From Pseudomonas sp. BN417 (GTDB lineage Bacteria; Pseudomonadota; Gammaproteobacteria; Pseudomonadales; Pseudomonadaceae): a stretch of DNA of 64,000 bases. Made by a program: the position numbers and the translations under genes. The DNA lies in contig NZ_SSOJ01000156.1 in NCBI RefSeq assembly GCF_029871205.1, positions 1 to 64,000 of the forward strand. Direction: 5' to 3'. The notes beneath the pieces were generated by a model. It saw only the letters and a program-made list of their open reading frames with translations, ran no database searches and was not told where the DNA came from. This document shows positions 15,946 through 24,929 of this stretch, in pieces; the stretch's first letter is position 1; every line of letters starts with the position of its first letter.

Positions 15946-17442
15946 CTACAGCCGATGGCCCAGCTTCTCCAAGGCCCGCGCCAGCGCCTCGACCTTCTGC
16001 GCGGCCTGTTCCTCGGGGGTGCCGGCAAAGCCGATGAGCAGTCCCGGCGGCAGGTAGCGCTTGAGGCAGTAGTCGCCGAGGGCATAGGTGTAGATCTCCT
16101 GCCGGGCGAGGCCAAGGGCGATGGCGTCTTCATCCGCGGCGTCATCCAGCCAGCCGATCAGGTGCAGGCCGGCCTCCACGGGGGCGACTCGCATGAAGCC
16201 GCCCAGGCGGCGCTGCAACTGCTCCAGCAGGCGCGCCTGGCGGCCCTGGTAAAGCGCGCGCATGCGACGGATGTGGCCGAGGAAGTGGCCCTCGATCATG
16301 AAGTCGGCGGTGGTTTCCTGGTGCAGGGTGGAGGGGCTGCGGTCCATCACCGCGCGGATGGCGCAGAAGGGCTCGACCAGCGCCTCGGGGAGGATCACAT
16401 AACCCAGCCGCAGGGACGGGTAGAGCACCTTGCTGAAGGTGCCGACGTAGATGACCTTCTGCCACGGGTCCATGGCGAAGAGTGCCGGCAAGGGACGGCC
16501 GACGTAGCGGAACTCGCTGTCGCAGTCGTCCTCGACTATCCAGCCGTGGCCACGGCCGGCCCACTCGATCAGCTCCTGGCGGCGGGCGTAGCTCATGGTG
16601 GTGCCCAGCGGGTGCTGGCGCGAGGGCGTGGTGAAGGCCAGGCGGGCATCGGGGCATTCGCGCAGGCCCTGCTGCACGTCCAGGCCCTGGTCGTCGATGC
16701 GCAGCGGCACCAGGCGGCAGCCCTGGGCCTGGAAGGCGATTCGCGCGGCGATATGGCCGGGATCTTCCATCCACACGCCGTCCTGCGGGTCGAGCAGCAG
16801 CATGCCGAGCAGGTTGAAGGCCTGCTGGGCGCCGGAGACGATCACCACCTGGTCCAGGCTGCACTCGATGCCACGGGCGTCGAAGACGTACTCGACTATC
16901 GCCTCGCGCAGGCGCTGCAAGCCCTTGAGTTCGCCATAGCCGAGCAGCGCCTTGGTCGGTTGGCGCAGGTGACGGTTCATCAGGCGCTTCCACACCGGCA
17001 GCGGGAAGGCATCGTAGGCCGGGTGGCTGGGCAGGAAGGAAGTCGGGCATTCGGGCGCCCAGGTGGCGTAGGACACCCCGCTGAAATGCTCGCTGCGCAG
17101 CGAGTGCACCGACTGCCCCAGGCTCGACAGGCGCGGTGGCTTGCGTGGGCCGTCGGCGGCGGCGTCGCGGCGTTCCCACTCGTCCCCGACATAGGTGCCG
17201 GCGCCGGTGCGCGGTGCCAGGAAGCCTTCGGCGGTCAACTCGTCGAAGGCGTTGAGTATGGTGATTCGCGACAGCTCCAGCTCCTTGCACAGGGTGCGCG
17301 TGGAGGGCAGGCGCGTACCGCCCGGCAGGCGCCCAGCGAGGATCTGCTTGCGCACCTGGAGGTAGAGCTGGCGGTAGAGGGGAACGGTGCTGCCGCGATC
17401 CAGCTCGATACCTGTCAGCAGCATGCCGCCGGGGGATTTCAT
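15946..17442 (-). CDS. MocR/PdxR-type GntR regulator with aminotransferase domain
   Basis: A 498-residue fusion of a winged helix GntR DNA-binding domain (about 20-85, LPSTRTLCKELELSRITILN) and a fold-type I aminotransferase-like domain. The PLP-binding Lys is expected in YVGTFSKVLYPSLRLGY, and the Asp of VEDDCDSEF should contact the pyridine nitrogen. MocR proteins sense PLP or amino compounds and usually control a neighbouring metabolic gene. The isomerase-MFS pair downstream on the same strand is the nearest candidate. Confidence 0.9.
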   Translation of the reverse strand: MKSPGGMLLTGIELDRGSTVPLYRQLYLQVRKQILAGRLPGGTRLPSTRTLCKELELSRITILNAFDELTAEGFLAPRTGAGTYVGDEWERRDAAADGPRKPPRLSSLGQSVHSLRSEHFSGVSYATWAPECPTSFLPSHPAYDAFPLPVWKRLMNRHLRQPTKALLGYGELKGLQRLREAIVEYVFDARGIECSLDQVVIVSGAQQAFNLLGMLLLDPQDGVWMEDPGHIAARIAFQAQGCRLVPLRIDDQGLDVQQGLRECPDARLAFTTPSRQHPLGTTMSYARRQELIEWAGRGHGWIVEDDCDSEFRYVGRPLPALFAMDPWQKVIYVGTFSKVLYPSLRLGYVILPEALVEPFCAIRAVMDRSPSTLHQETTADFMIEGHFLGHIRRMRALYQGRQARLLEQLQRRLGGFMRVAPVEAGLHLIGWLDDAADEDAIALGLARQEIYTYALGDYCLKRYLPPGLLIGFAGTPEEQAAQKVEALARALEKLGHRL

Positions 17443-18079
17443 TTTCTGCTTGCCTCGAATTGTTCAGCCCGGCCCGAAACAGGCCGGACTGTCATTGTTG
17501 GTACTTCGGCCTGTCGCGGATAGGGGCCTTCAAGGAAATTCGAGCAGATGAAATGCACACTGGATTGGCAAGATTTTGTGAGAGCCCTGGTTTGGCACAG
17601 TGCAGCCGGTAGCTTCCCTCACCCCCGGCCCCTCTCCCTGAAGTGGAGAGGGGTGACTCGCGCCTGACAGGGCGCAGCAATCCTGATGCCTGGTCATTGC
17701 CTGAACCTGTGTAGAAGAGGTGGGGCAGCGACTCTGCCCCGTCAGGAGGCCGAGTGGAATCGTTGTGCAGGGGGATGAGCGGCATGGATGCCGCGAGAGG
17801 CGTGTGGGGCCATGGATGGCCCCTCACGCCGTGCCCCCGGAGCAACGATGGAGCGAGGGGACCCCGGCGAAGCCGGGGCCGGATGCAGGGGCGAGCGTTC
17901 TTGGTTACTTCTTTGGCGTTTGAAAGAAGTGACTCGCCCGGGAGGGCGAAACAGAAACCCGAAGCCCACGCGGCAATGAGCTGAACTCAGCAGCATCAAG
18001 CCCCCTCACACCGGATTGCCAATGCGTACGTGAGCCCCACCTGTACCCTGACATTCGCGTGGAACCCAAAAAGGGCATA
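17443..18079. other. Non-coding region dominated by a dispersed repeat
   Basis: No credible gene is seen in these 637 bp. Small overlapping frames occur but have no RBS and no recognisable product. The region holds copy A of the multi-hairpin element (17616-18020). Confidence 0.75.
17616..18020. repeat. Multi-hairpin dispersed element, copy A
   Basis: About 400 bp, matched by copy B at 34443-34849. It opens with CCCTCACCCCCGGCCCCTCTCC and continues with a series of stems: GGGGCAG/CTGCCCC (17722-17740), CGTG.GGGGCC/GGCCCC.CACG (17801-17828), CCCCGGC-gaa-GCCGGGG (17862-17878), GTTACTTCTTT/AAAGAAGTGAC (17904-17933) and TCGCCC/GGGCGA (17934-17949). It ends near CACACCGGATTGCC. Nature unknown: a structured RNA or a non-autonomous element. 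Confidence 0.75.
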
Positions 18080-19006
18080 TCAATCCAGCCGACCGAGGCG
18101 ATCCTCCAGCACCCGGATCATCTGTCGGGCCTGCTGGTGCAGCACGGCTTCCGCCTCATCCACCAGGGCCGAGGAGGGGCGGTGCTCGGGGCGGATCAGT
18201 TGCACCCGGAAGGGGATCGACGTGCTCAGGCGGCGGACCTGCAGCCCGCGCCCGGCCTCGTCCAGGGCGCTCAGCGGGTTGACGATGGCCAGGCCCAGGC
18301 CCTGGCGGACCATGGCGCAGACGGAGGCCGCGGTGCTGGTTTCCACCACCATTCGCCGTTCGACCCCGGCGGCGAGGAAGTGGGCATCCAGGCTCTGCCG
18401 GTAGATATCCAGGCCGGCCAGGCTGATGAAGGGCCGGTCATGGAAGTCCGCCAGGGCCAGCTCGGGTTTGGCCAGCAGTTCATGGCCTTCGGGCAGCACG
18501 CAGACCATATCCGCGGCGAACAGCGTCGAACCCCGGGTGCCGCGCGGCAGGATGTCGGTTTCCGAAAGCCCCAGGTCATGCCGCTGGCCGCTCAGGGATT
18601 CCTCCAGCAGCGGCGATTCCTGGGCGCTGATGGCCAGGCGCACGCCGGGGTGACGTTCGAGGAAGGCCTGGCAGAAGCCCGGCAGCAGGGTCTGGGCGAA
18701 CACCGGCAGGCCGGTGATCGCCAGCTGGCCCTGGTCGAAGCGGCGGATGGCCTGGGCCGCGCCGACTATGCGTTCCAGTCCGGAATAGGAGCGCTGCACT
18801 TCGTCGAACAGCGCCAGGCCCTGGGCGGTGGGCGCCAGGCGGCCGCCCTCGCGGTCGAACAGGCGAAAGCCCAGCAGGTGCTCGAAGCGCGCCAGCTCGC
18901 GACTCACCGTGGGTTGCGAGGTGAACAGCAGGCGCGCGGCGCCGGTCACGCTGCCGGCGGTCATCACCGCGCGGAAGACTTCGATATGGCGGATGGAAAG
19001 GTCCAT
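18080..19006 (-). CDS. LysR-family regulator (probable lysA regulator)
   Basis: A 308-residue LysR-type regulator with an N-terminal helix-turn-helix (MDLSIRHIEVFRAVMTAGSV, then GAARLLFTSQPTVSRELARF) and a substrate-binding-like domain from about residue 90. It is divergent from lysA, the classic arrangement in which LysR activates lysA in response to diaminopimelate. The shared upstream region contains an ATCCAT/ATGGAT inverted repeat. It could control something else, but the pairing is persuasive. Confidence 0.87.
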   Translation of the reverse strand: MDLSIRHIEVFRAVMTAGSVTGAARLLFTSQPTVSRELARFEHLLGFRLFDREGGRLAPTAQGLALFDEVQRSYSGLERIVGAAQAIRRFDQGQLAITGLPVFAQTLLPGFCQAFLERHPGVRLAISAQESPLLEESLSGQRHDLGLSETDILPRGTRGSTLFAADMVCVLPEGHELLAKPELALADFHDRPFISLAGLDIYRQSLDAHFLAAGVERRMVVETSTAASVCAMVRQGLGLAIVNPLSALDEAGRGLQVRRLSTSIPFRVQLIRPEHRPSSALVDEAEAVLHQQARQMIRVLEDRLGRLD

Positions 19007-19030
19007 GGCGGCACTCGGCTACAGGTGTCA

Positions 19031-19060
19031 ATCCATATCAATAATGAATGGTGAATGGAT
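19031..19060. promoter_or_regulatory. Possible LysR-type operator
   Basis: The inverted repeat ATCCAT-N18-ATGGAT lies in the AT-rich gap between the divergent LysR-type gene and lysA, with further T-N11-A possibilities inside. Operator function is inferred from position. Confidence 0.4.
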
Positions 19061-19126
19061 AAATTGGTATTTTATTGAATCGCCAAGCCTCGCCATCATG
19101 ACGCCATCCCGATTCTGGAGGCCGCC

Positions 19127-20365
19127 ATGCGCCCGAACATTCCCGCCGCCACCCTCGCCAACCTCGTCCGTGAACACGGCACCCCGCTCTGGTGCTACGA
19201 CGCCGCGGTGATCCGTGAACGCATTGCCCAGCTCAAGGGCTTCGATGTGATCCGCTTCGCCCAGAAAGCCTGCTCCAACCTGAGCATCCTGCGCCTGATG
19301 CGCGAACAGGGCGTGCAGGTGGATGCGGTGTCCCTCGGCGAGATCGAACGCGCGCTGCTGGCCGGCTACTCGCCCAAGGGCGAACCGGCCGGCGTGGTGC
19401 TGACCTGCGACCTGCTCGACCGCGCCACCCTGGCGCGCGCCGTGGAACTGGGCATCGAGGTCAACGTCGGCTCCATCGACATGCTCACCCAGCTCGGCCA
19501 GGAAAGCCCCGGCCACCGCGTCTGGCTGCGCATCAACCCCGGTTTCGGCCACGGCCACAGCCAGAAGACCAACACCGGCGGCGAGAACAGCAAGCACGGT
19601 ATCTGGCACAGCCAGCTGGACGCCGCGATGGCGGTGATTCGCAACTACGGCCTGACGCTGGTCGGCCTGCACATGCACATCGGCTCCGGGGTGGACTACA
19701 GCCACCTGGAGCAGGTCTGCGGCGCCATGGTCGACGCGGTGCGCGACCTGGGCTGCGACCTGGAGGCCATTTCCGCCGGCGGCGGCCTGTCCATCCCGTA
19801 CCGCGACGGCGACCCGGTGGTGGATATCCCGCGCTACGCCGAGCTGTGGAACCAGGCCCGCCGCCAGATCGAGGGCATCGTCAGGCACCCGGTGCGCCTG
19901 GAGCTGGAACCGGGCCGCTTCCTGGTGGCCGAGTCCGGCTGCCTGCTCAGCGAAGTCCGTGCGACCAAGGACGTTGGCAACAATCACTTCGTCATGGTCG
20001 ATGCCGGCTTCAACGACCTGATGCGTCCCTCGATGTACGGCAGCTTCCACGCCATGAGCCTGCTGGACGATGCCGGCAACCCGGTCAGCGCCCCGCAGCG
20101 TCCGACCGTGGTGGCTGGCCCGCTGTGCGAGTCCGGCGACGTCTTCACCCAGCACGACGGTGGCCTGGTGGCACCGCGCGCGCTGCCGGCGGCCCAGGTC
20201 GGCGACCTGCTGCTGATCCACGACACCGGCGCCTATGGTGCTTCCATGTCGTCCAACTACAACAGCCGCCCGCTGCTGCCGGAGGTGCTGGTGGACGGCG
20301 ACGAGACCCGCCTGATCCGCCGCCGCCAGCCCCTGGCCGACCTGCTGGCGCTGGAGCAGTTCTGA
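19127..20365 (+). CDS. lysA: Diaminopimelate decarboxylase
   Basis: A 412-residue fold-type III PLP enzyme that converts meso-diaminopimelate to L-lysine, the last step of lysine synthesis. The PLP Lys is Lys47 in RFAQKACSN. Further blocks are NPGFGHGHSQKTNTGGENSK, HMHIGSG, ISAGGGLSIPY, CESGDVF and TGAYGASMSSNYNSRP. The sequence follows the E. coli-type LysA and not the other proteobacterial type. It is divergent from the LysR-type regulator. Confidence 0.93.
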   Translation: MRPNIPAATLANLVREHGTPLWCYDAAVIRERIAQLKGFDVIRFAQKACSNLSILRLMREQGVQVDAVSLGEIERALLAGYSPKGEPAGVVLTCDLLDRATLARAVELGIEVNVGSIDMLTQLGQESPGHRVWLRINPGFGHGHSQKTNTGGENSKHGIWHSQLDAAMAVIRNYGLTLVGLHMHIGSGVDYSHLEQVCGAMVDAVRDLGCDLEAISAGGGLSIPYRDGDPVVDIPRYAELWNQARRQIEGIVRHPVRLELEPGRFLVAESGCLLSEVRATKDVGNNHFVMVDAGFNDLMRPSMYGSFHAMSLLDDAGNPVSAPQRPTVVAGPLCESGDVFTQHDGGLVAPRALPAAQVGDLLLIHDTGAYGASMSSNYNSRPLLPEVLVDGDETRLIRRRQPLADLLALEQF

Positions 20366-20374
20366 GCCAGAACC

Positions 20375-20445
20375 GTAGGATGGGTGGAGCAACGCGATAC
20401 CCATCGCAGCGATTGATGGGTATCGCTACGCTCCACCCATCCTAC
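20375..20445. repeat. 70-bp palindromic repeat, copy 1
   Basis: Arms GTAGGATGGGTGGAGC and GCTCCACCCATCCTAC enclose a second dyad, CGATACCCATC/GATGGGTATCG. Further copies are at 48048-48119 and 62820-62890, and a half copy lies near 53755-53787. Here it is downstream of lysA and could act as a transcription end. Confidence 0.85.
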
Positions 20446-20498
20446 AAATGTCCAGCAGTGCTTTCTCATGAGTCGCCCAACCCGCACAATGCGGCGCC

Positions 20499-21605
20499 AT
20501 GACCTTCGATTCCCCCCTTGCCGCCTACCAGCATGCCCTGGAGCAGGGCGGCTTCCAGCCTGATCCCGCCCAGCACCAGGCGGTCGAATTGCTGCAGGCC
20601 TGCCACGAGGCCCTGCACCAGGCCGGCCGGGTGACCGGTGTCTACCTCTGGGGGCCGGTCGGGCGCGGCAAGACCTGGTTGATGGACCGTTTCCACCAGA
20701 GCCTGCGGGTTCCGGCCCGGCGCCAGCATTTCCATCACTTCATGCGCTGGGTGCACCAGCGCCTGTTCCAGCTCACCGGCACTCCCGACCCGCTGCAAGC
20801 CCTGGCCCGCGAACTGGGCCGCGAGGTGCGGGTGCTCTGCTTCGACGAGCTGTTCGTCAACGATATCGGTGACGCCATGCTCCTGGGCCGCCTGCTGACG
20901 GCGATGTTCGAGGAAGGCGTGGCCATGGTCGCCACCTCCAACCAGCCGCCGCAACAGCTCTACGCCGACGGCTTCAACCGCGAGCGCTTCCTCCCGGCCA
21001 TCGCCGCTATCGAACGGCACATGCAGGTGGTGGCGGTGGACGGCGGCCAGGACCATCGCCTGCACCCCGGCGCCCTCCACCAGCGCTACTGGCTGGCCGC
21101 GCCCGGCGGGCCCAGCGCCCTGGCCGAGGTGTTCGAACGGCTGGCGACGGGGCAGGTTTCCTCGAACGAGCCGCTGGACCTCGGCCACCGCCCGGTGCCG
21201 GTGGTACGCCGTTGCGCGGCGGCGGCCTGGTTCCGCTATGCCGACCTCTGCGAGCAGCCCCTGGCGGCGCTGGACTTCATCGCCCTGTGCGATCGCTTTC
21301 CGGCCATCCTCCTCGGCGAAGTGCCCTGCCTCAGTGCCCCCCGGCGCGAGGGGCGCATCGCCCGGGGCACCGAAGACGGCGCCGAGCGCGTGGCTGCCGG
21401 CGACCGCGAGCTGCCGCAGCTGTCGGTGCATGACGACAGCGTGCGGCGCTTCATCGCCCTGGTGGACGAGTGTTACGACCGGCGTGTGCCGCTCTATGTC
21501 GAGGCGGCCGTGGCGCTGGAGCAACTGTATACCGAGGGCTACCTGGAGTTTCCGTTCCGGCGCACCCTCAGCCGCTTGCGCGAGATGCAGCTGCAGCGTT
21601 TCTGA
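20499..21605 (+). CDS. zapE: AFG1-family ATPase ZapE
   Basis: A 368-residue AFG1/ZapE P-loop ATPase, a cell-division-associated protein in E. coli. The Walker A motif GPVGRGKT is at 52-59, the Walker B region is RVLCFDELFVNDIGDA, and the sensor-1-like stretch is VAMVATSNQPPQQLYADG. The C-terminus RTLSRLREMQ is typical. It is a single gene, with the convergent oxidase gene 14 bp away. Confidence 0.9.
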   Translation: MTFDSPLAAYQHALEQGGFQPDPAQHQAVELLQACHEALHQAGRVTGVYLWGPVGRGKTWLMDRFHQSLRVPARRQHFHHFMRWVHQRLFQLTGTPDPLQALARELGREVRVLCFDELFVNDIGDAMLLGRLLTAMFEEGVAMVATSNQPPQQLYADGFNRERFLPAIAAIERHMQVVAVDGGQDHRLHPGALHQRYWLAAPGGPSALAEVFERLATGQVSSNEPLDLGHRPVPVVRRCAAAAWFRYADLCEQPLAALDFIALCDRFPAILLGEVPCLSAPRREGRIARGTEDGAERVAAGDRELPQLSVHDDSVRRFIALVDECYDRRVPLYVEAAVALEQLYTEGYLEFPFRRTLSRLREMQLQRF

Positions 21606-21618
21606 CGGCACAGGGGCC

Positions 21619-23010
21619 CTAGCCCTTGTCCGCCTTGCCGGCCGCCGCGGCAAATTTCGCCAGGCGCACGTCCAGGTGCCGGGGCCGCCGGCCGTGGTCC
21701 TCGGCGCGCTCCTTGCGGCGGATCGCGTTGCGCACCATCAGCGAGCCCAGGTAGCGGATCGGCTCCGGCGGGAAGTGGCCGAGGGGGCCTTGCACCAGGG
21801 GCGAGCGGGTCCAGGGATTGTCCAGCCCGAGGACCAGCGAGGAGAGGATCTGCCCGCCCATGTGGCAGGGGCCGACGCCGCTCCCGGAATAACCGAAGCC
21901 GTAGAAGATGTTGTCGCCGGCGCCCATCCGGCCGAAGAAGGGCAGGCCGGTGACCGAGCGATCCGAGGGGCCGTTCCAGGTCGCCTCGATGCCCACCTCG
22001 GCGAAGTCCGGGAAGAACTCCGCCAGACTCCTGCGCAATAGCGCTTCATAGGGCGAGGGCTGGTCGAACACCGGCAGGATGCGGCCACCGTAGGCGAAGG
22101 TGTTGCCGCCCTTGCCGAGCATGATCCGGCCGTCGGGGGTGTTGTGGTAGTAGTGCACGAAGATCCGCGAGTCGAGCACCGTCACCCCGCTGGTCAGGCC
22201 GATGCGTTCGAGCAGGTCGGGGCGCGGCTCGGTGATGATCATGTCGCTGGAGACTATCGCCACCGAGCGCTCGAAGCGTGGGAAGGCGCGCGCCATCCAG
22301 GCGTTGATCGCCAGCACCACGCGGTCGGCGACGACGCGGCCACCGGGGGTGGCGACCGTGGCCGGGCGGCCTTCCTCCAGGCCGGTCATCGGCGTGCCTT
22401 CGTACAGGCGCACGCCGAGTTCCAGCGCGACCCGGCGCAGGCCGCGCACCAGCTTGCCCGGCTGCACGCTGGCCGCCGCCGGCGAGAACCAGCCCTCGAT
22501 ATGCCGGGCCGAACCCGCCATGCGCTGCAACTCGGGCAGCGGGCACCTGGTGAAGGAGTTGATGCCGTTGCGCTCGAGGGCGGCGACCACCGCGTCGGTC
22601 GCCCCCTGCTGCGCGCGGTTGGTCGCCGTATAGAGGGTGCCGTCGAGCCGGTAGTCGGCATCCACCGCGTAGCGGCGGCAGAAGTCGCCGATGGCCCGGA
22701 TGCTGTCCTCCGAGGCCTGGACCAGGCGCACGGCCTCGGCCACCCCGAACAGGCGTTCGAGGGTGAAGTACTTGGCCGACCAGGACAGCGCGCAGCCGCC
22801 ATTGCGGCCGCTGGCACCGGCGCCGCAGATGTCGGCCTCGACTATCACCACGTCGAGTTCGGGGTTCTGCTCCTTGAGCATGATCGCCGTCCACAGGCCG
22901 GTGTAGCCACCGCCGACGATGCAGACATCGGCGCGGGTGTCCTGCCGCAGTGCGGGGCAGGGCGTGGAGGGCTGGGTCTTCAGGGCCTGGTCGAGCCAGT
23001 AGGGACGCAT
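21619..23010 (-). CDS. DAO-family FAD-dependent oxidoreductase
   Basis: A 463-residue D-amino-acid oxidase/glycine oxidase-type flavoprotein, similar in layout to gamma-glutamylputrescine oxidoreductase (PuuB-like) enzymes. The FAD motif is VCIVGGGYTGLWTAIML (about 29-45), followed by the PuuB-like GASGRNGGCALSW. The C-terminal FYGFGYSGSGVGPCHMGGQ closes the FAD site. The likely substrate is a primary or secondary amine. A RidA-family gene 36 bp upstream on the same strand fits, since RidA removes reactive imines from such oxidases. A LysR-type gene is divergent. Confidence 0.85.
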   Translation of the reverse strand: MRPYWLDQALKTQPSTPCPALRQDTRADVCIVGGGYTGLWTAIMLKEQNPELDVVIVEADICGAGASGRNGGCALSWSAKYFTLERLFGVAEAVRLVQASEDSIRAIGDFCRRYAVDADYRLDGTLYTATNRAQQGATDAVVAALERNGINSFTRCPLPELQRMAGSARHIEGWFSPAAASVQPGKLVRGLRRVALELGVRLYEGTPMTGLEEGRPATVATPGGRVVADRVVLAINAWMARAFPRFERSVAIVSSDMIITEPRPDLLERIGLTSGVTVLDSRIFVHYYHNTPDGRIMLGKGGNTFAYGGRILPVFDQPSPYEALLRRSLAEFFPDFAEVGIEATWNGPSDRSVTGLPFFGRMGAGDNIFYGFGYSGSGVGPCHMGGQILSSLVLGLDNPWTRSPLVQGPLGHFPPEPIRYLGSLMVRNAIRRKERAEDHGRRPRHLDVRLAKFAAAAGKADKG

Positions 23011-23046
23011 GGGGTCATCTCCGTGGGATAGGTTCGGGTGCAGTGA

Positions 23047-23397
23047 TCAGCCGCGCGCGGCGACCGCGATCATTTCCACCCGCCAGCGCGGGTCGATCAG
23101 TTCCGCCAGGGTGCAGGCGCGGGTTGGTGCATGGCCTTCGGGGAAAAATTCGTCCCAGACCCGGTTGAGCCCCGCGTAGTCCTCGCGGTGGGCGAGCAGG
23201 ATGCGCACCGAGAGCAGCCGTTGGCGGTTGCTGCCAACGTCGAGCAGCAGGCGCTCGATGTTCGCCAGCACTTCCCGGGTCTGCGCCTCGATATCGCCCG
23301 TGGTGTCTTCGGCCACCTGGCCGCCGATGTAGAGGTGGTTGTCGTGCAGGACCATTTCCGAGCGGCGCCTGGCCACCTCGAATCGTTCGATCGTCAT
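23047..23397 (-). CDS. RidA/YjgF family protein
   Basis: A 116-residue RidA-family protein (2-iminobutanoate/2-iminopropanoate deaminase type). The block PTRACTLAELIDPRWRVEMI includes the C-terminal Arg that binds the carboxylate in active RidA proteins, and GGQVAEDTTGDIEAQTREVL is the usual N-terminal signature. It precedes the amine oxidase gene and probably hydrolyses its imine product. Confidence 0.88.
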   Translation of the reverse strand: MTIERFEVARRRSEMVLHDNHLYIGGQVAEDTTGDIEAQTREVLANIERLLLDVGSNRQRLLSVRILLAHREDYAGLNRVWDEFFPEGHAPTRACTLAELIDPRWRVEMIAVAARG

Positions 23398-23552
23398 GCT
23401 GTTCTCCTGGTCATGGGAAAGGGGTCAGGTACGCAGGCGCCTCCACCGCGGGGAGTCCTGTTTCCTCCGGCCGGCCTGTCAGCTGTGGAACGTGCGGCAA
23501 CCATCAGAGCAACTTGGCTTGGATAACTGAAATCGATTTGATGTATTTTCAA

Positions 23553-23567
23553 ATAAGTTCAACTTAT
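23553..23567. promoter_or_regulatory. Perfect 15-bp palindrome, probable LysR-type operator
   Basis: ATAAGTT-C-AACTTAT lies 13 bp upstream of the LysR-type start and within the AT-rich gap to the divergent RidA/oxidase operon. Autoregulatory function is inferred from position. Confidence 0.5.
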
Positions 23568-23579
23568 CCAGAGGCCACC

Positions 23580-24455
23580 ATGTCCGTTTCCCATTCGCAG
23601 TTGAGGGCGTTCCATGCCGTGGCCGTGAACGGCAGCTTCACCCGGGCGGCCGACCAGCTGTGCCTGTCCCAGCCGGCGGTGTCCGACCAGGTGCGCAAGC
23701 TCGAGGAGTACTACGGGGTGATGGTGTTCCACCGCGACAAGCGCTCGGTGCGCCTGACCGACGTGGGCGAGCGGCTGTTCGGCCTGACCCGGCGTCTGTT
23801 CGACATCAGCACCGATGCCCACGAGCTGCTGATGGACTACCGCACCCTGACCACCGGCAGCCTGAACCTTGCCGTGGATGCGCCGGTGCATGTGCTGCCC
23901 CATGTCGCGCGCTTCTGCGCGCGCTACCCGGGTATCGAGGTGAAGATCGAGACCGGCAACACCGACGATGTCCTGCAGCGGCTGTTCAGCCACCGCGCCG
24001 ACCTGGCCCTGCTCGGGCGCAGCGTGGAAGACGAGCGCCTGCTCACGCTGCACCTGCGCAGCGATCCGATGGTCGCCTTCGTCGCCCACGGGCATCCCTG
24101 GGCGGCGCGCGACTCCATCCGCCTGGCCGACCTCGACGACGCGCCGCTGGTCCTGCGCGAGCAGGGTTCGGTCACCCGGCAGACCCTCGAGGAGGAGATG
24201 GCCGCCGCCGGCCTGCGCGTCCGCAAGGCGATCGAGGTGGAGGGGCGCGAAGCGGCGCTGGAGGCGGTGGCGTTCGGCATTGGTGCCGGGGTGGTCTCGG
24301 CGGCCGAGCTGGGTTCCGACTCGCGGGTTCGCGCCCTGCCGATCCTCGATTGCCAGCGGCGCTTCACCGAGACCCTGGTCTGCCTGCGGGCGCAGAGTTC
24401 GCGGCGCATCCTGGCGACCTTCCTGGAGATGGTCCGGGACGGGCTGGAAGGCTGA
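23580..24455 (+). CDS. LysR-family regulator
   Basis: A 291-residue LysR-type regulator: helix-turn-helix near the N-terminus (FTRAADQLCLSQPAVSDQVR) and a substrate-binding domain from about residue 90. The start at 23580 (MSVSHSQLRAFHAVAV) fits the family; the longer frame from 23514 would include the promoter palindrome. It is divergent from the RidA-oxidase pair and followed by a VOC gene, so it probably controls amine oxidation. Confidence 0.87.
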   Translation: MSVSHSQLRAFHAVAVNGSFTRAADQLCLSQPAVSDQVRKLEEYYGVMVFHRDKRSVRLTDVGERLFGLTRRLFDISTDAHELLMDYRTLTTGSLNLAVDAPVHVLPHVARFCARYPGIEVKIETGNTDDVLQRLFSHRADLALLGRSVEDERLLTLHLRSDPMVAFVAHGHPWAARDSIRLADLDDAPLVLREQGSVTRQTLEEEMAAAGLRVRKAIEVEGREAALEAVAFGIGAGVVSAAELGSDSRVRALPILDCQRRFTETLVCLRAQSSRRILATFLEMVRDGLEG

Positions 24456-24515
24456 GGTCCGCCTCGTCGATTGCGTCTATACCTCCAGGACAGCCATGCA
24501 ATGGGAGGTCCGACC

Positions 24516-24920
24516 ATGAGCAGGGTCCTGGACACCGACCACCTGGTGATCTCCGTCAGCGACTTCCCGCGTTCCAAGGAGTTCTACGGCCGGCTCTTCG
24601 AGTTCCTCGGCCTGGAGGTTTCCAACGAGTACGAGAACGCCATCGGCTGGAAGACTGCGAAGACCCGCTTCTGGATCTTCGCCGCCGACGCCAAGGGCCG
24701 CAGGCACAAGCACCGCATCGGCGAGGTGGGTTTTCACCATTACGCCTTCTTCCTGCGCAGCCGCAAGGACGTGGACGCGCTGCAGATCTTCCTCGAGCAG
24801 AACGGCGTGACCATAGTCGACCCCGCCGGGGAGTACTACGAGGACTACTACGCGGTGTACTTCCTCGACCCCGACGGACTCAAGCTGGAAGGCATGTGGT
24901 GCGGTGGCGAGCACGATTGA
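24516..24920 (+). CDS. VOC/glyoxalase-fold protein
   Basis: A 134-residue single-domain VOC protein (DTDHLVISVSDFPRSKEFYG, then GFHHYAFFLRS and YAVYFLDPDGLKLEGMW). His at about 8, His in GFHHYAF and the final Glu fit the metal-ligand positions of the family. The start follows GGGAGG. It lies 60 bp behind the LysR-type gene. The reaction is unknown. Confidence 0.8.
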   Translation: MSRVLDTDHLVISVSDFPRSKEFYGRLFEFLGLEVSNEYENAIGWKTAKTRFWIFAADAKGRRHKHRIGEVGFHHYAFFLRSRKDVDALQIFLEQNGVTIVDPAGEYYEDYYAVYFLDPDGLKLEGMWCGGEHD

Positions 24921-24929
24921 GGCCGTGGC

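Noticed and set aside
17742-17999. Small frames inside the multi-hairpin element (also 34570-34836)
   Set aside because: They exist in several frames on both strands because the repeat is GC-rich and palindromic. Hairpins covary while the translations differ between copies.
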